64,000 nt of DNA from CAIWHR01 sp963836265 (GTDB lineage: Bacteria > Pseudomonadota > Gammaproteobacteria > Burkholderiales > Casimicrobiaceae). Made by a program: the position numbers and the translations under genes. Position 1 is the first letter of the stretch; every line of letters begins with the position of its first letter. Below are positions 27,309 to 35,184 of the stretch, in pieces. The notes beneath the pieces were generated by a model, which had not been told where the DNA came from, did no database searches, and was given only the letters and a program-made list of their open reading frames with translations. The stretch spans positions 124,001 through 188,000 of the forward strand of contig CAWIIO010000001.1 in assembly GCA_963836265.1 (NCBI GenBank), in the 5' to 3' direction.

Positions 27309-27836
27309 ATGCCGAACAAGCCCTCCCCCGTCATGCTTCTGCCCGCCGAACGGATCCTGCGGGCGATCCGCGTGCTGCGCGGGCAGAAAGTCCTTCTCGA
27401 TGCGGACCTCGCGCTGCTTTACGCCGTGGAGACCCGCCGCCTGAACGAGCAGGTGCGCCGCAATCGGGAGCGATTTCCCGACGATTTCATGTTCCAGCTC
27501 ACCACGGACGAATTCGGCAGCTTGAAGTCGCAAATTGCGATATCAAGCTGGGGCGGCCGACGCAAGCTTCCCTTCGCCTTCACCGAACATGGCGCCATCA
27601 TGGCTGCCACCGTGCTCAACTCCGCACGCGCCATCGAGATGGGCATCTACGTCGTGCGCGCCTTCGTGCAATTGCGCGAATTCCTCGCCTCGAGCAAGGA
27701 GCTCGCCGCCAAGCTCGATGAGCTGGAACATCGAATGGGCGCCCATGACCGCGTGCTCTCGGACCTGGTCGAAACCATTCGCGAACTCATGCGGGCACCC
27801 GAACCCGAAACGCGGCCGATCGGCTTCGTGACCTGA
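27309..27836 (+). CDS. ORF6N-domain protein
   Basis: A 175-residue protein with an ORF6N domain over about residues 15-105 (VLLDADLALLYAVETRRLNEQ, RFPDDFMFQLT, LPFAFTEHGAIMAATVL), followed by a short coiled-coil tail (LAAKLDELEHRMGAHDRVL). ORF6N domains are phage- and plasmid-derived DNA-binding modules that also occur in chromosomal genes. It lies 123 bases after the preceding gene. No other phage gene is nearby, so it is probably an isolated acquisition. Confidence 0.88.
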   Translation: MPNKPSPVMLLPAERILRAIRVLRGQKVLLDADLALLYAVETRRLNEQVRRNRERFPDDFMFQLTTDEFGSLKSQIAISSWGGRRKLPFAFTEHGAIMAATVLNSARAIEMGIYVVRAFVQLREFLASSKELAAKLDELEHRMGAHDRVLSDLVETIRELMRAPEPETRPIGFVT

Positions 27837-27852
27837 GTTTCCAGGAGGCGCA

Positions 27853-28485
27853 ATGTACACGCTCTACGGCAAGAAAGGCTCGGGCTCGGCATCGACGCAA
27901 GCCGCGCTGGAAATCATCGGCGCACCCTATCGGATCGTCGAGACGGCATCGTGGGAAACGAACGAGGTGTTCGCCGATCTGCTGAAGGTGAACCCGCTGG
28001 GACAAATTCCCACGCTCGTGCTGGAAGACGGCAGCGCGCTTTCCGAAAGCGCGGCGATCCTGATCCATCTCGGGAACGCCCATCCGGAGGCCGGGTTGCT
28101 CCCGCGTGACCTCTCCGCCCGCGCACAGGCAGTGCGCGGCCTCGTGTTTATCGCCGCCAACTGCTATGCGGCCATCAGCGTCATCGATTTTCCGGAGCGC
28201 TGGTGCGCCGACGCCGACAACGACGAGCCGGTGAAGGAGCGCATCCGCGCCGGCACGCGCGCGCGGCTGCACCGGCACTGGGAGATGTTCGCCGACCTCT
28301 TTCCGGCGCGTCCGTATCTTGGCGGCGAGCGACTCGGCGCGCTCGATCTGCTCGCCGCCGTCGTCTCGAAATGGTCGGGGTCGCGGCCGCATCTACAAAA
28401 GGCGCGACCCGCGTTCCATGAAACACTGTTGCGCATCGAAGCGCAACCGAAGGTCGCCCAGGTTTTTTCGCAGCACTGGCCATAG
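27853..28485 (+). CDS. Glutathione S-transferase family protein
   Basis: A 210-residue enzyme with the thioredoxin-like N-domain (MYTLYGKKGSGSASTQAAL; VNPLGQIPTLVLEDGSALSESAAI, with the cis-Pro and the Glu-Ser glutathione contact) and an all-helical C-domain. AGGAGG stands 5 bases from the ATG. The stop codon TAG is the first three bases of the palindromic repeat at 28483, so the element has either set or replaced the natural 3' end. Confidence 0.92.
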   Translation: MYTLYGKKGSGSASTQAALEIIGAPYRIVETASWETNEVFADLLKVNPLGQIPTLVLEDGSALSESAAILIHLGNAHPEAGLLPRDLSARAQAVRGLVFIAANCYAAISVIDFPERWCADADNDEPVKERIRAGTRARLHRHWEMFADLFPARPYLGGERLGALDLLAAVVSKWSGSRPHLQKARPAFHETLLRIEAQPKVAQVFSQHWP

Positions 28486-28557
28486 GGTCAGAGACGACTT
28501 GCGCAAGAAGCCCTAGCCGAGTTCCACTGCACCTGCTGAAAGTCGTCTCTGACCCTA
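28483..28557. repeat. Dispersed palindromic repeat, family TAGGGTCAGAGACGACTT, copy 1
   Basis: A 75-base element with perfect 18-base terminal inverted repeats (TAGGGTCAGAGACGACTT at 28483-28500; complement at 28540-28557). Its first three bases are the stop codon of the GST gene and its right end lies 7 bases before the AGGAGG of the next gene. Its size and lack of coding capacity fit a MITE/REP-like element mobilised in trans. Confidence 0.85.
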
Positions 28558-28576
28558 TTTTTTCAGGAGGCACACC

Positions 28577-29044
28577 ATGGCCGTGAAACCGATTCCCGAC
28601 GGTTACCATTCCGTCACGCCGTATCTCATCCTCGATGACGCCGCGCGCGCGCTCGAGTTCTACAAGAAGGCGCTCTCCGCCGTCGAGCTGATGCGCTTCC
28701 CCGCCCCCAACGGCAAGATCGGACATGCCGAGATCCGGATCGGCAATTCGCCGGTCATGCTCGCCGACGAGTCCCCGGACATGGGCCAGAAGAGCCCGCG
28801 CACGATCGGCGGCTCGCCGATTTCGCTGATGGTCTACGTCGAAGACGTCGACGCGCGGGTCGCGCAGGCGGTCGCCGCCGGCGCAAAGCTCACCCGGCCG
28901 GTCGCGAATCAGTTCTACGGCGACCGCACCGGCGGCATCGAGGATCCGTTCGGCTATCACTGGTACATCGCCACGCACGTCGAGGACGTCCCGCCGGACG
29001 AGCTCGAAAAACGGGCGGCGAAGGCGATGACAGGAGGAAGCTGA
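28577..29044 (+). CDS. VOC-superfamily (glyoxalase/PhnB-like) protein
   Basis: A 155-residue single-domain protein of the vicinal-oxygen-chelate superfamily: VTPYLILDDAARALEFYKKAL at the start of the first beta-alpha-beta unit, HAEIRIGNSPVMLADE, and DPFGYHWYIATH at the end. PhnB-like members often lack a known substrate. AGGAGG precedes the ATG. It lies in the same-strand run between lexA and imuB. Confidence 0.9.
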   Translation: MAVKPIPDGYHSVTPYLILDDAARALEFYKKALSAVELMRFPAPNGKIGHAEIRIGNSPVMLADESPDMGQKSPRTIGGSPISLMVYVEDVDARVAQAVAAGAKLTRPVANQFYGDRTGGIEDPFGYHWYIATHVEDVPPDELEKRAAKAMTGGS

Positions 29045-29107
29045 ATCACGGAGTGGGGATGGACCCTGATGGCGTCCTTCCAGTTTCCCTTTTTCCGGAC
29101 CAGGACA

Positions 29108-29836
29108 ATGCCTGCCGCTTCGAACCCGGCCCTCGCTGCCGTTCTCGCCAACCCCGCGATCTGGCGCGGCGGCGACTGCGCGCCCGAGCCGGCAGCGATG
29201 CCGAGCGGCTTTCCGGAGCTCGACGCCATGCTGCCCGGCCGCGGCTGGCCGATGGGTGCGCTCACCGAGATCGTGCTCGCACGCGAAGGCATCGGTGAGA
29301 TCCGCCTGACGCTGCCGGCGCTCGTGCGGCTTCAGGCTGCCCGCCGCGACAGCGTCTGGATCGCCCCGCCGCACGCACCCTACGCACCGGGTCTCGCCGC
29401 CGCCGGCCTCGATCTCGCACGGCTCCTGATCGTCCGTTGTCGAAGCCTCGCGGACCAGTTGTGGGCCTTTGATCAGGCGCTGCGCGCGCCCGAATGCGGT
29501 GCCGCGTTCGCTTGGCTCCCGTCAAACGACGATCGCGTGCTGCGTCGGCTCGCGGTCGCCGCGCGCGAGGGCCGCACGTGGGGCGTGCTGTGGCGGCGCC
29601 CCGGGCAGCAGGCGATCGCGTCGGCCGCGCCGCTGCGTCTCGCGCTCGCAACGCAGGAACGAAAGCTCGCCGTGCGCGTGCTGAAGCGCCGCGGCGGCGA
29701 CGTCGCGCGGCCGCTGCTGATCGATGTCGACGCACCGCCAGCGCTGCCCGATCCGCGGACGAGCGCCGGGCGCCGGCTCGAACACCGACCTGCGCTGCGC
29801 GCAACGCGCGCCGCATTGACCGGAGCTCTGCGATGA
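29108..29836 (+). CDS. imuA: ImuA, RecA-like component of the translesion mutasome
   Basis: A 242-residue RecA/SulA-related protein. The start at 29108 is preferred because homologues begin like MPAASNPALAAVLANPAIW; an in-frame ATG at 29069 would add 13 residues. Family features: IWRGGD, FPELDAMLPGRGWPMGALTEIV and the RecA-like core LTLPALVRLQAARRDSVWI. There is no intact Walker A, as in other ImuA proteins. ImuA is thought to link ImuB, DnaE2 and the RecA filament in SOS-induced mutagenesis. Its stop overlaps the start of the next gene (ATGA). Confidence 0.85.
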   Translation: MPAASNPALAAVLANPAIWRGGDCAPEPAAMPSGFPELDAMLPGRGWPMGALTEIVLAREGIGEIRLTLPALVRLQAARRDSVWIAPPHAPYAPGLAAAGLDLARLLIVRCRSLADQLWAFDQALRAPECGAAFAWLPSNDDRVLRRLAVAAREGRTWGVLWRRPGQQAIASAAPLRLALATQERKLAVRVLKRRGGDVARPLLIDVDAPPALPDPRTSAGRRLEHRPALRATRAALTGALR

Positions 29837-30420
29837 ACCTCTCTCCCCTCGCCCATCACTTCTACACGATGGCCTGCAACAGCGCCTGGTCGAACCATCG
29901 ACTGCTCGCTGCGTGCAGCAAGCTCTCGCAGGCCGATTTCGCCGCGCGGCGCGTGAGCTTCTTCCCCTCGCTCAAGGCGACGCTCAACCACAATCTCACC
30001 GTCGACTGGTATTACGTCGACGCGCTGGAGCGCGGCCTCCAGGGCGAACCGCCCAACCGCGACGTCGACCGCTTCTTCGATCCCGAGGAGCCCTTCGACA
30101 CCTGCGCCGCACTCGCCGCCGAGCAGCACGCGGTCGACCGCCGGCTCGTCGCCGCGTGCGCGACGCTCGACGACGCGCGGCTTGCGCTGCCGATCCCGGT
30201 GATGCGACGCGCCGGCGTGGAGACCGAAAATGCGACCCGGCTGCTCGCGCACCTGTTCCAGCATCAGATCCACCACCGCGGACAGGCACACGCAATGCTC
30301 GCCGGCACGGCGGTCAAGCCGCCGCAGCTCGACGAATTCTTCTGCGCCAACGAAGCACACTTGCGCGCGGCGGAGTTGGCGGAGATCGGATTGTCCGAAC
30401 AGGCGCTCTGGCAAGCGTAG
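29833..30420 (+). CDS. DinB-family metal-dependent protein placed between imuA and imuB
   Basis: A 195-residue four-helix-bundle protein of the DinB/DUF664 superfamily (not the polymerase IV called DinB). Metal-ligand His residues lie in ATLNHNLTVDWYYVDAL and HLFQHQIHHRGQAHAML. Some members are damage-inducible or act as thiol-dependent transferases. It overlaps imuA by 4 bases and ends 15 bases before imuB, so it is translationally coupled inside the mutasome operon. The usual imuA-imuB pair has no gene between, which makes this one a candidate accessory factor. Confidence 0.88.
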   Translation: MNLSPLAHHFYTMACNSAWSNHRLLAACSKLSQADFAARRVSFFPSLKATLNHNLTVDWYYVDALERGLQGEPPNRDVDRFFDPEEPFDTCAALAAEQHAVDRRLVAACATLDDARLALPIPVMRRAGVETENATRLLAHLFQHQIHHRGQAHAMLAGTAVKPPQLDEFFCANEAHLRAAELAEIGLSEQALWQA

Positions 30421-30435
30421 CACCGTTGGGGCATC

Positions 30436-31959
30436 GTGCTCTGGGCCTGCCTCCTTTTTCCTTCGCTGCCGCTCGACGTTTTCGCGCGCGCGCTGCCGCC
30501 CGCCGTCGCCGCGCGGCCGTTCGCGGTGACGACCGGGGGGCACTACCCGCGGATCGTGCTCGCCAATGCTCCCGCTCACGATGCGGGCATCGCGCCGGAG
30601 CAGCTCGTTTCGGCGGCGCTCGCGCTCGCACCCGACCTCGCGCTGCGCGACCGCGATCCGCGGCTCGAGACGGCGGCGCTCGAAGGCGTCGCGACGTGGA
30701 TCACGCAGTTCACGCCGACGGTGTCCGTCGCGCCACCCGACGCAGTGCAGGCCGAGATCGGCGGCAGTCTGCGCCTCTTCGACGGCCTTTCCCGCTTGAC
30801 GGCACGTCTCGTATGCGGCGCGCACGAGCTCGGCTATGCGGCGCGGCTCACGCGGGCGCCCACACCTGCCGCGGCGCTGCTGCTCGCCCGCGCGGACCGC
30901 GACGTGACGAGTGCTCGACCGCAGACGCTGGACGACGTGCTCGCCCCGCTGCCGCTCATGCATCTCGAGGTGGCGCCCGACATCATCGCCACCCTCGCCG
31001 CCGCGGGTGTCGCAACCTTCGGGCAGGCCTGCGCCTTGCCGCGGGCGGCGCTCGCGCGGCGAGTCGGCGCCGATTTCATCGCGACCCTCGACCGCGCGCG
31101 GGGGCTCGCCTCCGATCCGCGGCCGCCGTTCGTGCCGCCGCCGCGCTACGAGGGAAAGCTCGATCTGCCTGCGCCGATCGCTAATATCGAGGCGCTCGTA
31201 TTCGCGGTGAACCGGCTCATCCATGAGCTGACGGGATGGCTCGCGGGACGCGGCCTCGGCCTCGTCGAAATGTCGCTCGCGCTTGCACACGAGCGCCATG
31301 CCCTCCCCCCGAAGGGGCAGAGCGCCTTGAGACGGCCCGGCGGCGCTCAGACCGGGGGGCCTGCGACAACAGTCCGCATCCGGCTCGCCGCGCCGGCGCG
31401 CGAGCCTGCGCACCTCGTCACCGTGCTGCGCGAGCGGCTTTCGCGCGTCGAGCTCCCGGGGCCGGTCAATGCCATCGCACTCGCGAGCGAGGTTACCACC
31501 CCGTTCGACGGGCGCAATCTGGGTCTTCTCCCCGGCGACGAGGCCGCGCCGACGGTGCCGCTCATCGACCGCTTGCGCGCGCGGCTCGGCGAAGACGCTG
31601 TCACGCTCGTCGCGCCGCGCGCCGAACATCGGCCGGAGCGCGCGAGCGAAAGTAGGGTCAGAGACGACTTTTCTCCTTCCTCCGAAGCTTTCGGAAAAGT
31701 CGTCTCCGACCCTACTTCACCGCCTCGCCCGGTCTGGCTTCTTGCCGAGCCGGAGCCGCTCGGGCACCTGCTCGAAGCACAACCGTGGGTGCTGCGAGAT
31801 GGCCCGGAGCGGATCGAATCGGGCTGGTGGGATGGCGCCGACGTGCGCCGCGATTATTTCGTCGCCGAGAACCCGCGCGGCGAGACCGTGTGGATCTATC
31901 GCGACCATCGCTACGGGATCGACGCCGGCGAGTGGTTCCTGCACGGCGTATTTGCCTAG
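30436..31959 (+). CDS. imuB: ImuB, Y-family polymerase-like clamp-binding protein with two repeat insertions
   Basis: A 507-residue inactive Y-family polymerase homologue that recruits DnaE2 and ImuA to the sliding clamp. The start is GTG at 30436 (LWACLLFPSLPLDVFARAL). The family is seen in TWITQFTPTVSV, GGSLRLFDG, LGYAARLTRAPTPAAALLLARA, the little-finger region, and the C-terminal RDYFVAENPRGETVWIYRDH and WFLHGVFA. Two in-frame insertions are visible: a palindrome at 31305-31359 and a 66-base repeat at 31651-31716 (encoding RVRDDF...KVVSDP). Both fall in linker-like regions between conserved blocks, so the protein may still fold. Confidence 0.9.
   Translation: MLWACLLFPSLPLDVFARALPPAVAARPFAVTTGGHYPRIVLANAPAHDAGIAPEQLVSAALALAPDLALRDRDPRLETAALEGVATWITQFTPTVSVAPPDAVQAEIGGSLRLFDGLSRLTARLVCGAHELGYAARLTRAPTPAAALLLARADRDVTSARPQTLDDVLAPLPLMHLEVAPDIIATLAAAGVATFGQACALPRAALARRVGADFIATLDRARGLASDPRPPFVPPPRYEGKLDLPAPIANIEALVFAVNRLIHELTGWLAGRGLGLVEMSLALAHERHALPPKGQSALRRPGGAQTGGPATTVRIRLAAPAREPAHLVTVLRERLSRVELPGPVNAIALASEVTTPFDGRNLGLLPGDEAAPTVPLIDRLRARLGEDAVTLVAPRAEHRPERASESRVRDDFSPSSEAFGKVVSDPTSPPRPVWLLAEPEPLGHLLEAQPWVLRDGPERIESGWWDGADVRRDYFVAENPRGETVWIYRDHRYGIDAGEWFLHGVFA
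31305..31359. repeat. Palindromic insertion inside imuB
   Basis: CCCCCC plus GAGCGCC on the left pair with GGCGCTC plus GGGGGG on the right, about 55 bases in all. It encodes ALPPKGQSALRRPGG..., which separates two conserved ImuB strands (LALAHER and TTVRIRLAAP) that are normally only a few residues apart. This is a different family from the GGGTCAG repeats. Confidence 0.5.
31651..31716. repeat. Dispersed palindromic repeat, TAGGGTCAGAGACGACTT family, copy 2, in-frame in imuB
   Basis: A 66-base element (22 codons) whose 22-base arms match at 21 of 22 positions: AGTAGGGTCAGAGACGAC on the left and its complement on the right. Because its length is a multiple of three and it has no stop in this frame, imuB stays open. 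Confidence 0.85.
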
Positions 31960-32038
31960 CAGAACCCGAACCCGGGAGCGGGGTCTCGCTGGTCCGCGGG
32001 GCAAGAAAAACCCTCCGTCGCGCGGGGGTCGGGAAGCA

Positions 32039-32635
32039 TTACCTCCGACTGCCTCGCCTCCGAGGACGCGAGAACGCGAGCCCGGCGAGGCCGATGCCCA
32101 GCAGCGCCAGGGTCGCGGGCTCGGGAACGAGAAAGCCGCGGATCTCGCCGCCCGGAAACGCAGTGGTATGGATATTCAAATACGCCTTTCCCGCGAGCAA
32201 CCCGGCCGCGAGCGCCGCCTCGGCGCCCGCCGGCGTGCCGCCGTTCGCCGTGATAAATGGCGCATTGAAGGACGAGGCCAGCGTGAGGTCGAACATGTGG
32301 TCGTACGTACCACTCGTCACGCCCAGCGGAAAGTCCATGAACGTGGGCGTCTGGGTCGCGACGCCGGCGGTCCCGGTCCCGGGCAATGCCGTGCAACAGT
32401 GGATGTGAGACGCGGTCGTTGTTCCGAGCAAGCCGCTGAATGTAACCTGCACGTGCAGCGTATGCGCATCCGTGTCGATCACGACAATCGCGAAGCCGAT
32501 GCCCGGCGACGCATTGGGCGGACTTTCCGCCGGGCCCGACAGCGTCGCGTGAAACGTCATCGGGATTGCCGAAGCTACCGGTGCCATCACCAGCCACGCG
32601 AGCCCCACGATCAGCAGATTGACGAGACGCTTCAT
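32039..32635 (-). CDS. Exported CHRD-domain protein with PEP-CTERM sorting signal
   Basis: A 198-residue protein: signal peptide (residues 1-23), CHRD domain (about 26-165; FHATLSGPAESPPN, SHIHCC, YLNIHTTAFPGGEIRG) and a C-terminal PEP-CTERM signal (VPEPATLALLGIGLAGLAF followed by an Arg-rich tail). PEP-CTERM proteins are processed by an exosortase and associated with exopolysaccharide or biofilm matrix. No exosortase gene is in the window. It is the second CHRD protein here, the other being at 22013-22447. Confidence 0.9.
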   Translation of the reverse strand: MKRLVNLLIVGLAWLVMAPVASAIPMTFHATLSGPAESPPNASPGIGFAIVVIDTDAHTLHVQVTFSGLLGTTTASHIHCCTALPGTGTAGVATQTPTFMDFPLGVTSGTYDHMFDLTLASSFNAPFITANGGTPAGAEAALAAGLLAGKAYLNIHTTAFPGGEIRGFLVPEPATLALLGIGLAGLAFSRPRRRGSRR

Positions 32636-33215
32636 GACGTGAGCTCCTGAAAGGACAAATCACAGCGACGGACCACCCGAGCATCGCATTCCCATGGCCA
32701 TTGCAACGTCGGCTTCGCCTTCTCCTTGCCGACGCTCCGGCAAGATGATTTGCGCGAGCGTTTCGCGATGCGAGATCGGCGCCGCTTTCAGCGTGCACCG
32801 CGCAAGGGCCGTACAATGGGAAGCAAAAATCGTGTCAGAAATGCATAAGCGCGCATTTTCAGCAACTTGTTCTGACCCTATTCTCGACGCGCCATCGCGA
32901 TCGTAAATTTCGTCGACGCTGCGAGCGCATGCGCAGAGGACGTCAGTGGACAAAGACGGTCACGATCCCGCTTGCGATCGTCCCAACGTAACCGTTAGAC
33001 TTGCACCGCGTCGTTCTTGATTTCCAACGACGCCGTCGCGTGCCCGTAACAGGGCAATGCGGACATCGGAGCCCTGACGCTTCGATTCGAACGTCACGCA
33101 ATTCAACTTCCTACCGCTGTGCGATCAGTGCGCATTTTATTTCGATAGACGCCAGCCGGATCGCCATCGCGTCGGACAGTGCGTTCGTTCGAGTGGATCA
33201 ACTGGAGGATCAAAC
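32636..33215. other. Intergenic region with a degenerate palindromic repeat
   Basis: 580 bases between divergent secreted-protein genes. It holds a degenerate member of the GGGTCAG repeat family at 32829-32882. No convincing gene was seen; short frames here lack ribosome sites and recognisable sequence. Confidence 0.55.
32829..32882. repeat. Degenerate palindromic repeat related to the GGGTCAG family
   Basis: The left end ATCGTGTCAGAA and right end TTCTGACCCTATT are inverted copies of a diverged GGGTCAGAA end, with AATGC...GCATT symmetry inside. Size and ends resemble copies 1-4 but it is more decayed. Confidence 0.5.
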
Positions 33216-35117
33216 ATGAAATCGCTTCGCGTAATTGCGGCGTCTTTCGTATTGACGCCGGTTGTCGGTTTGACCATGGCCGGCACCGCCGCCTCGGCGG
33301 CGCCAGGTCCGGTGACACTGACGCTGCAGCGCGTCGGTACCTTTTCGTTTCCGTCGGCGTCGACTGCGGTCGACACCACGACGCAACCCGACGAAATCGA
33401 TACCGCCGTCAACGGTGGCGACGCCGATGGCGGCGCGGGAGCCGACGAAGGCATCGGAATCAACCGCACGCTCCCCGGCGCGAAGACCGGGAAGGGCAAG
33501 CTTGTTTCGCCGAACAAGAAACCCAAGTCGAAGCCCGTGCTGAACACGAGCTTGCAGGGCCTCAACTTCTTCGATCAGCGCTTCGCGAACAACGGCAACC
33601 AGTTCTCCGTCGAGCCGCCCGACCAGGCGCTGTGCGTGGGTAACGGCTTCGTGCTCGAGTCGGTCAACGATGTGCTGCGCGTCTACAAATCGGATGGCAC
33701 TCCGGCCACGGGCGTCGTCGACCTCAACACCTTCTATGGCTATCCGCCGGCGATCGTGCGGTCGGGGCCGAACGCCGGCGAGCGTGGCCCGTCGATTACC
33801 GATCCCTCGTGCATCTACGATTCGGTAATCGGGCGCTTCGTGCACGTGGTCCTGACGCTCGACCATGTCGGGCTTACGGCGGCACTCAGCGGCGACAACC
33901 ATCTCGATATCGCCGTGAGCGACACCGGCGACCCGACGGGGACCTGGACGATCTACAAGCTGCCGGTGCAAAACAACGGGACCGATGGGACGCCAGATCA
34001 CCACTGCGGCTCCGGGTTCTGTCTCGGTGATTATCCGCACGTCGGCGCCGACGCCAACGGCATCTACCTGACGACCAACGAGTTCGCCTTTTTCGGTCCT
34101 GGCTTCTACGGGGCGCAGATCTACGGCGTCGGCCATAACGCGTTGACCGGCGGCGTCGGTAGCGTCGTGCTCTTCGACACGTTGGGCGCGGGGCCGGACG
34201 GGGCGGGCTTCACCGTCTGGCCGGCACAGACCCCCGGCAACCAGTTCGACGGCGCGCACGGCGGCACCGAGTACTTCCTGAGCTCGCGCGCGGTGTTTGC
34301 CGACGACGGCACGAGCACGTCGATCCTGATGTGGAAGATGAGCGGAACGTCGTCGCTCAATACCGCATCGCCGTCGGCGACGCTCGCACTGGCGAGCATC
34401 GGCGTTGACAGCTATGCCGTCCCGCCGCTCGCCACGCAGAAGGCGGGCAACCATCCGCTGGGCGACTGCATAGCGGATCTGACGGTCTACAACTTCCCGC
34501 CGATGACGACTTGCAATCTGGCGATCGCAGGTATCAACAGCCACAACAATGCAACCTTCGGCGGGCTGAACGCCAACGACTCGCGGATGCAGCAGGTGTT
34601 CTACGCGAACGGCAAGCTGTGGGGCGCGCTGGACACCGCGGTGAACGTCGGCGGCGAGGACCGCGCGGGGATCGCCTACTACGTGATCAACCCGCACTCG
34701 GTCAAGCTCGACGTGCAGGGGCAGGCCGGCATCGCCGGCACCGACCTCACCTACCCCGCTCTCGCCGTGACGCAGAGCGGACGCGGCGTCGTCGCCTTCA
34801 CGTTGACCGGCGACGACGACTACCCCAGCGCCGCCTTTGCGGGAGTGGATGCGAAGATCGGCATGGGTGATGTCCAGGTCGCAGCCGCCGGCCCCGGACC
34901 GTGGGATGGATTCACCAACTACGTGGTCTACGGGTCAGGTCGCCCGCGCTGGGGCGACTATGGTGCAGCCGCAGTCGACGGAAATTCGATCTGGGTCGCC
35001 TCCGAGTACGTTGCCCAGACATGCGACTACATGACGTACCTGAGCGACCCGACCTGCGGCGGCACGCGGGCGCCCCTTGGCAACTGGTCGACGCGCATCA
35101 GCAAGGTGACGCCGTAA
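33216..35117 (+). CDS. Large secreted protein, possibly beta-propeller, function unknown
   Basis: A 633-residue exported protein: signal peptide (residues ~1-28, ending ASAAP), an acidic Gly/Asp-rich linker, a basic patch (KTGKGKLVSPNKKPKSKP), then about 500 residues of Gly/Asp/Tyr-rich beta-strand-like sequence with repeats of the kind YVINPHSVKLDVQG and DYPHVGADANGIYLTTNEF. Cys residues occur in pairs (DPSC, HHCGSGFC, CDYM, PTCGG), suggesting disulfides. GGAGGATCAAAC precedes the ATG. A sialidase- or propeller-like fold is guessed from the strand pattern only. It is followed by a strong terminator. Confidence 0.85.
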   Translation: MKSLRVIAASFVLTPVVGLTMAGTAASAAPGPVTLTLQRVGTFSFPSASTAVDTTTQPDEIDTAVNGGDADGGAGADEGIGINRTLPGAKTGKGKLVSPNKKPKSKPVLNTSLQGLNFFDQRFANNGNQFSVEPPDQALCVGNGFVLESVNDVLRVYKSDGTPATGVVDLNTFYGYPPAIVRSGPNAGERGPSITDPSCIYDSVIGRFVHVVLTLDHVGLTAALSGDNHLDIAVSDTGDPTGTWTIYKLPVQNNGTDGTPDHHCGSGFCLGDYPHVGADANGIYLTTNEFAFFGPGFYGAQIYGVGHNALTGGVGSVVLFDTLGAGPDGAGFTVWPAQTPGNQFDGAHGGTEYFLSSRAVFADDGTSTSILMWKMSGTSSLNTASPSATLALASIGVDSYAVPPLATQKAGNHPLGDCIADLTVYNFPPMTTCNLAIAGINSHNNATFGGLNANDSRMQQVFYANGKLWGALDTAVNVGGEDRAGIAYYVINPHSVKLDVQGQAGIAGTDLTYPALAVTQSGRGVVAFTLTGDDDYPSAAFAGVDAKIGMGDVQVAAAGPGPWDGFTNYVVYGSGRPRWGDYGAAAVDGNSIWVASEYVAQTCDYMTYLSDPTCGGTRAPLGNWSTRISKVTP

Positions 35118-35146
35118 TTCATCTTGCGGCGTTCGAGCCAGGAGAG

Positions 35147-35177
35147 AAGGCCGGACAGCAGTCAGGTCCGGCCTTTT
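35147..35177 (+). terminator. Rho-independent terminator after the secreted protein gene
   Basis: AAGGCCGGAC pairs perfectly with GTCCGGCCTT around a 9-base loop and is followed by further T residues. It lies 30 bases after the stop of 33216-35117, between convergent genes. Confidence 0.85.
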
Positions 35178-35184
35178 CGATCGG

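Noticed and set aside
29045..29107. LexA-type palindrome directly before imuA
   Set aside because: No GTACCG or CGGTAC arms were found there, so imuA is not assigned its own operator.
29473..31629. 718-codon minus-strand frame over dinB-like and imuB
   Set aside because: Shadow frame; the plus-strand genes have clear family motifs and coupled starts.
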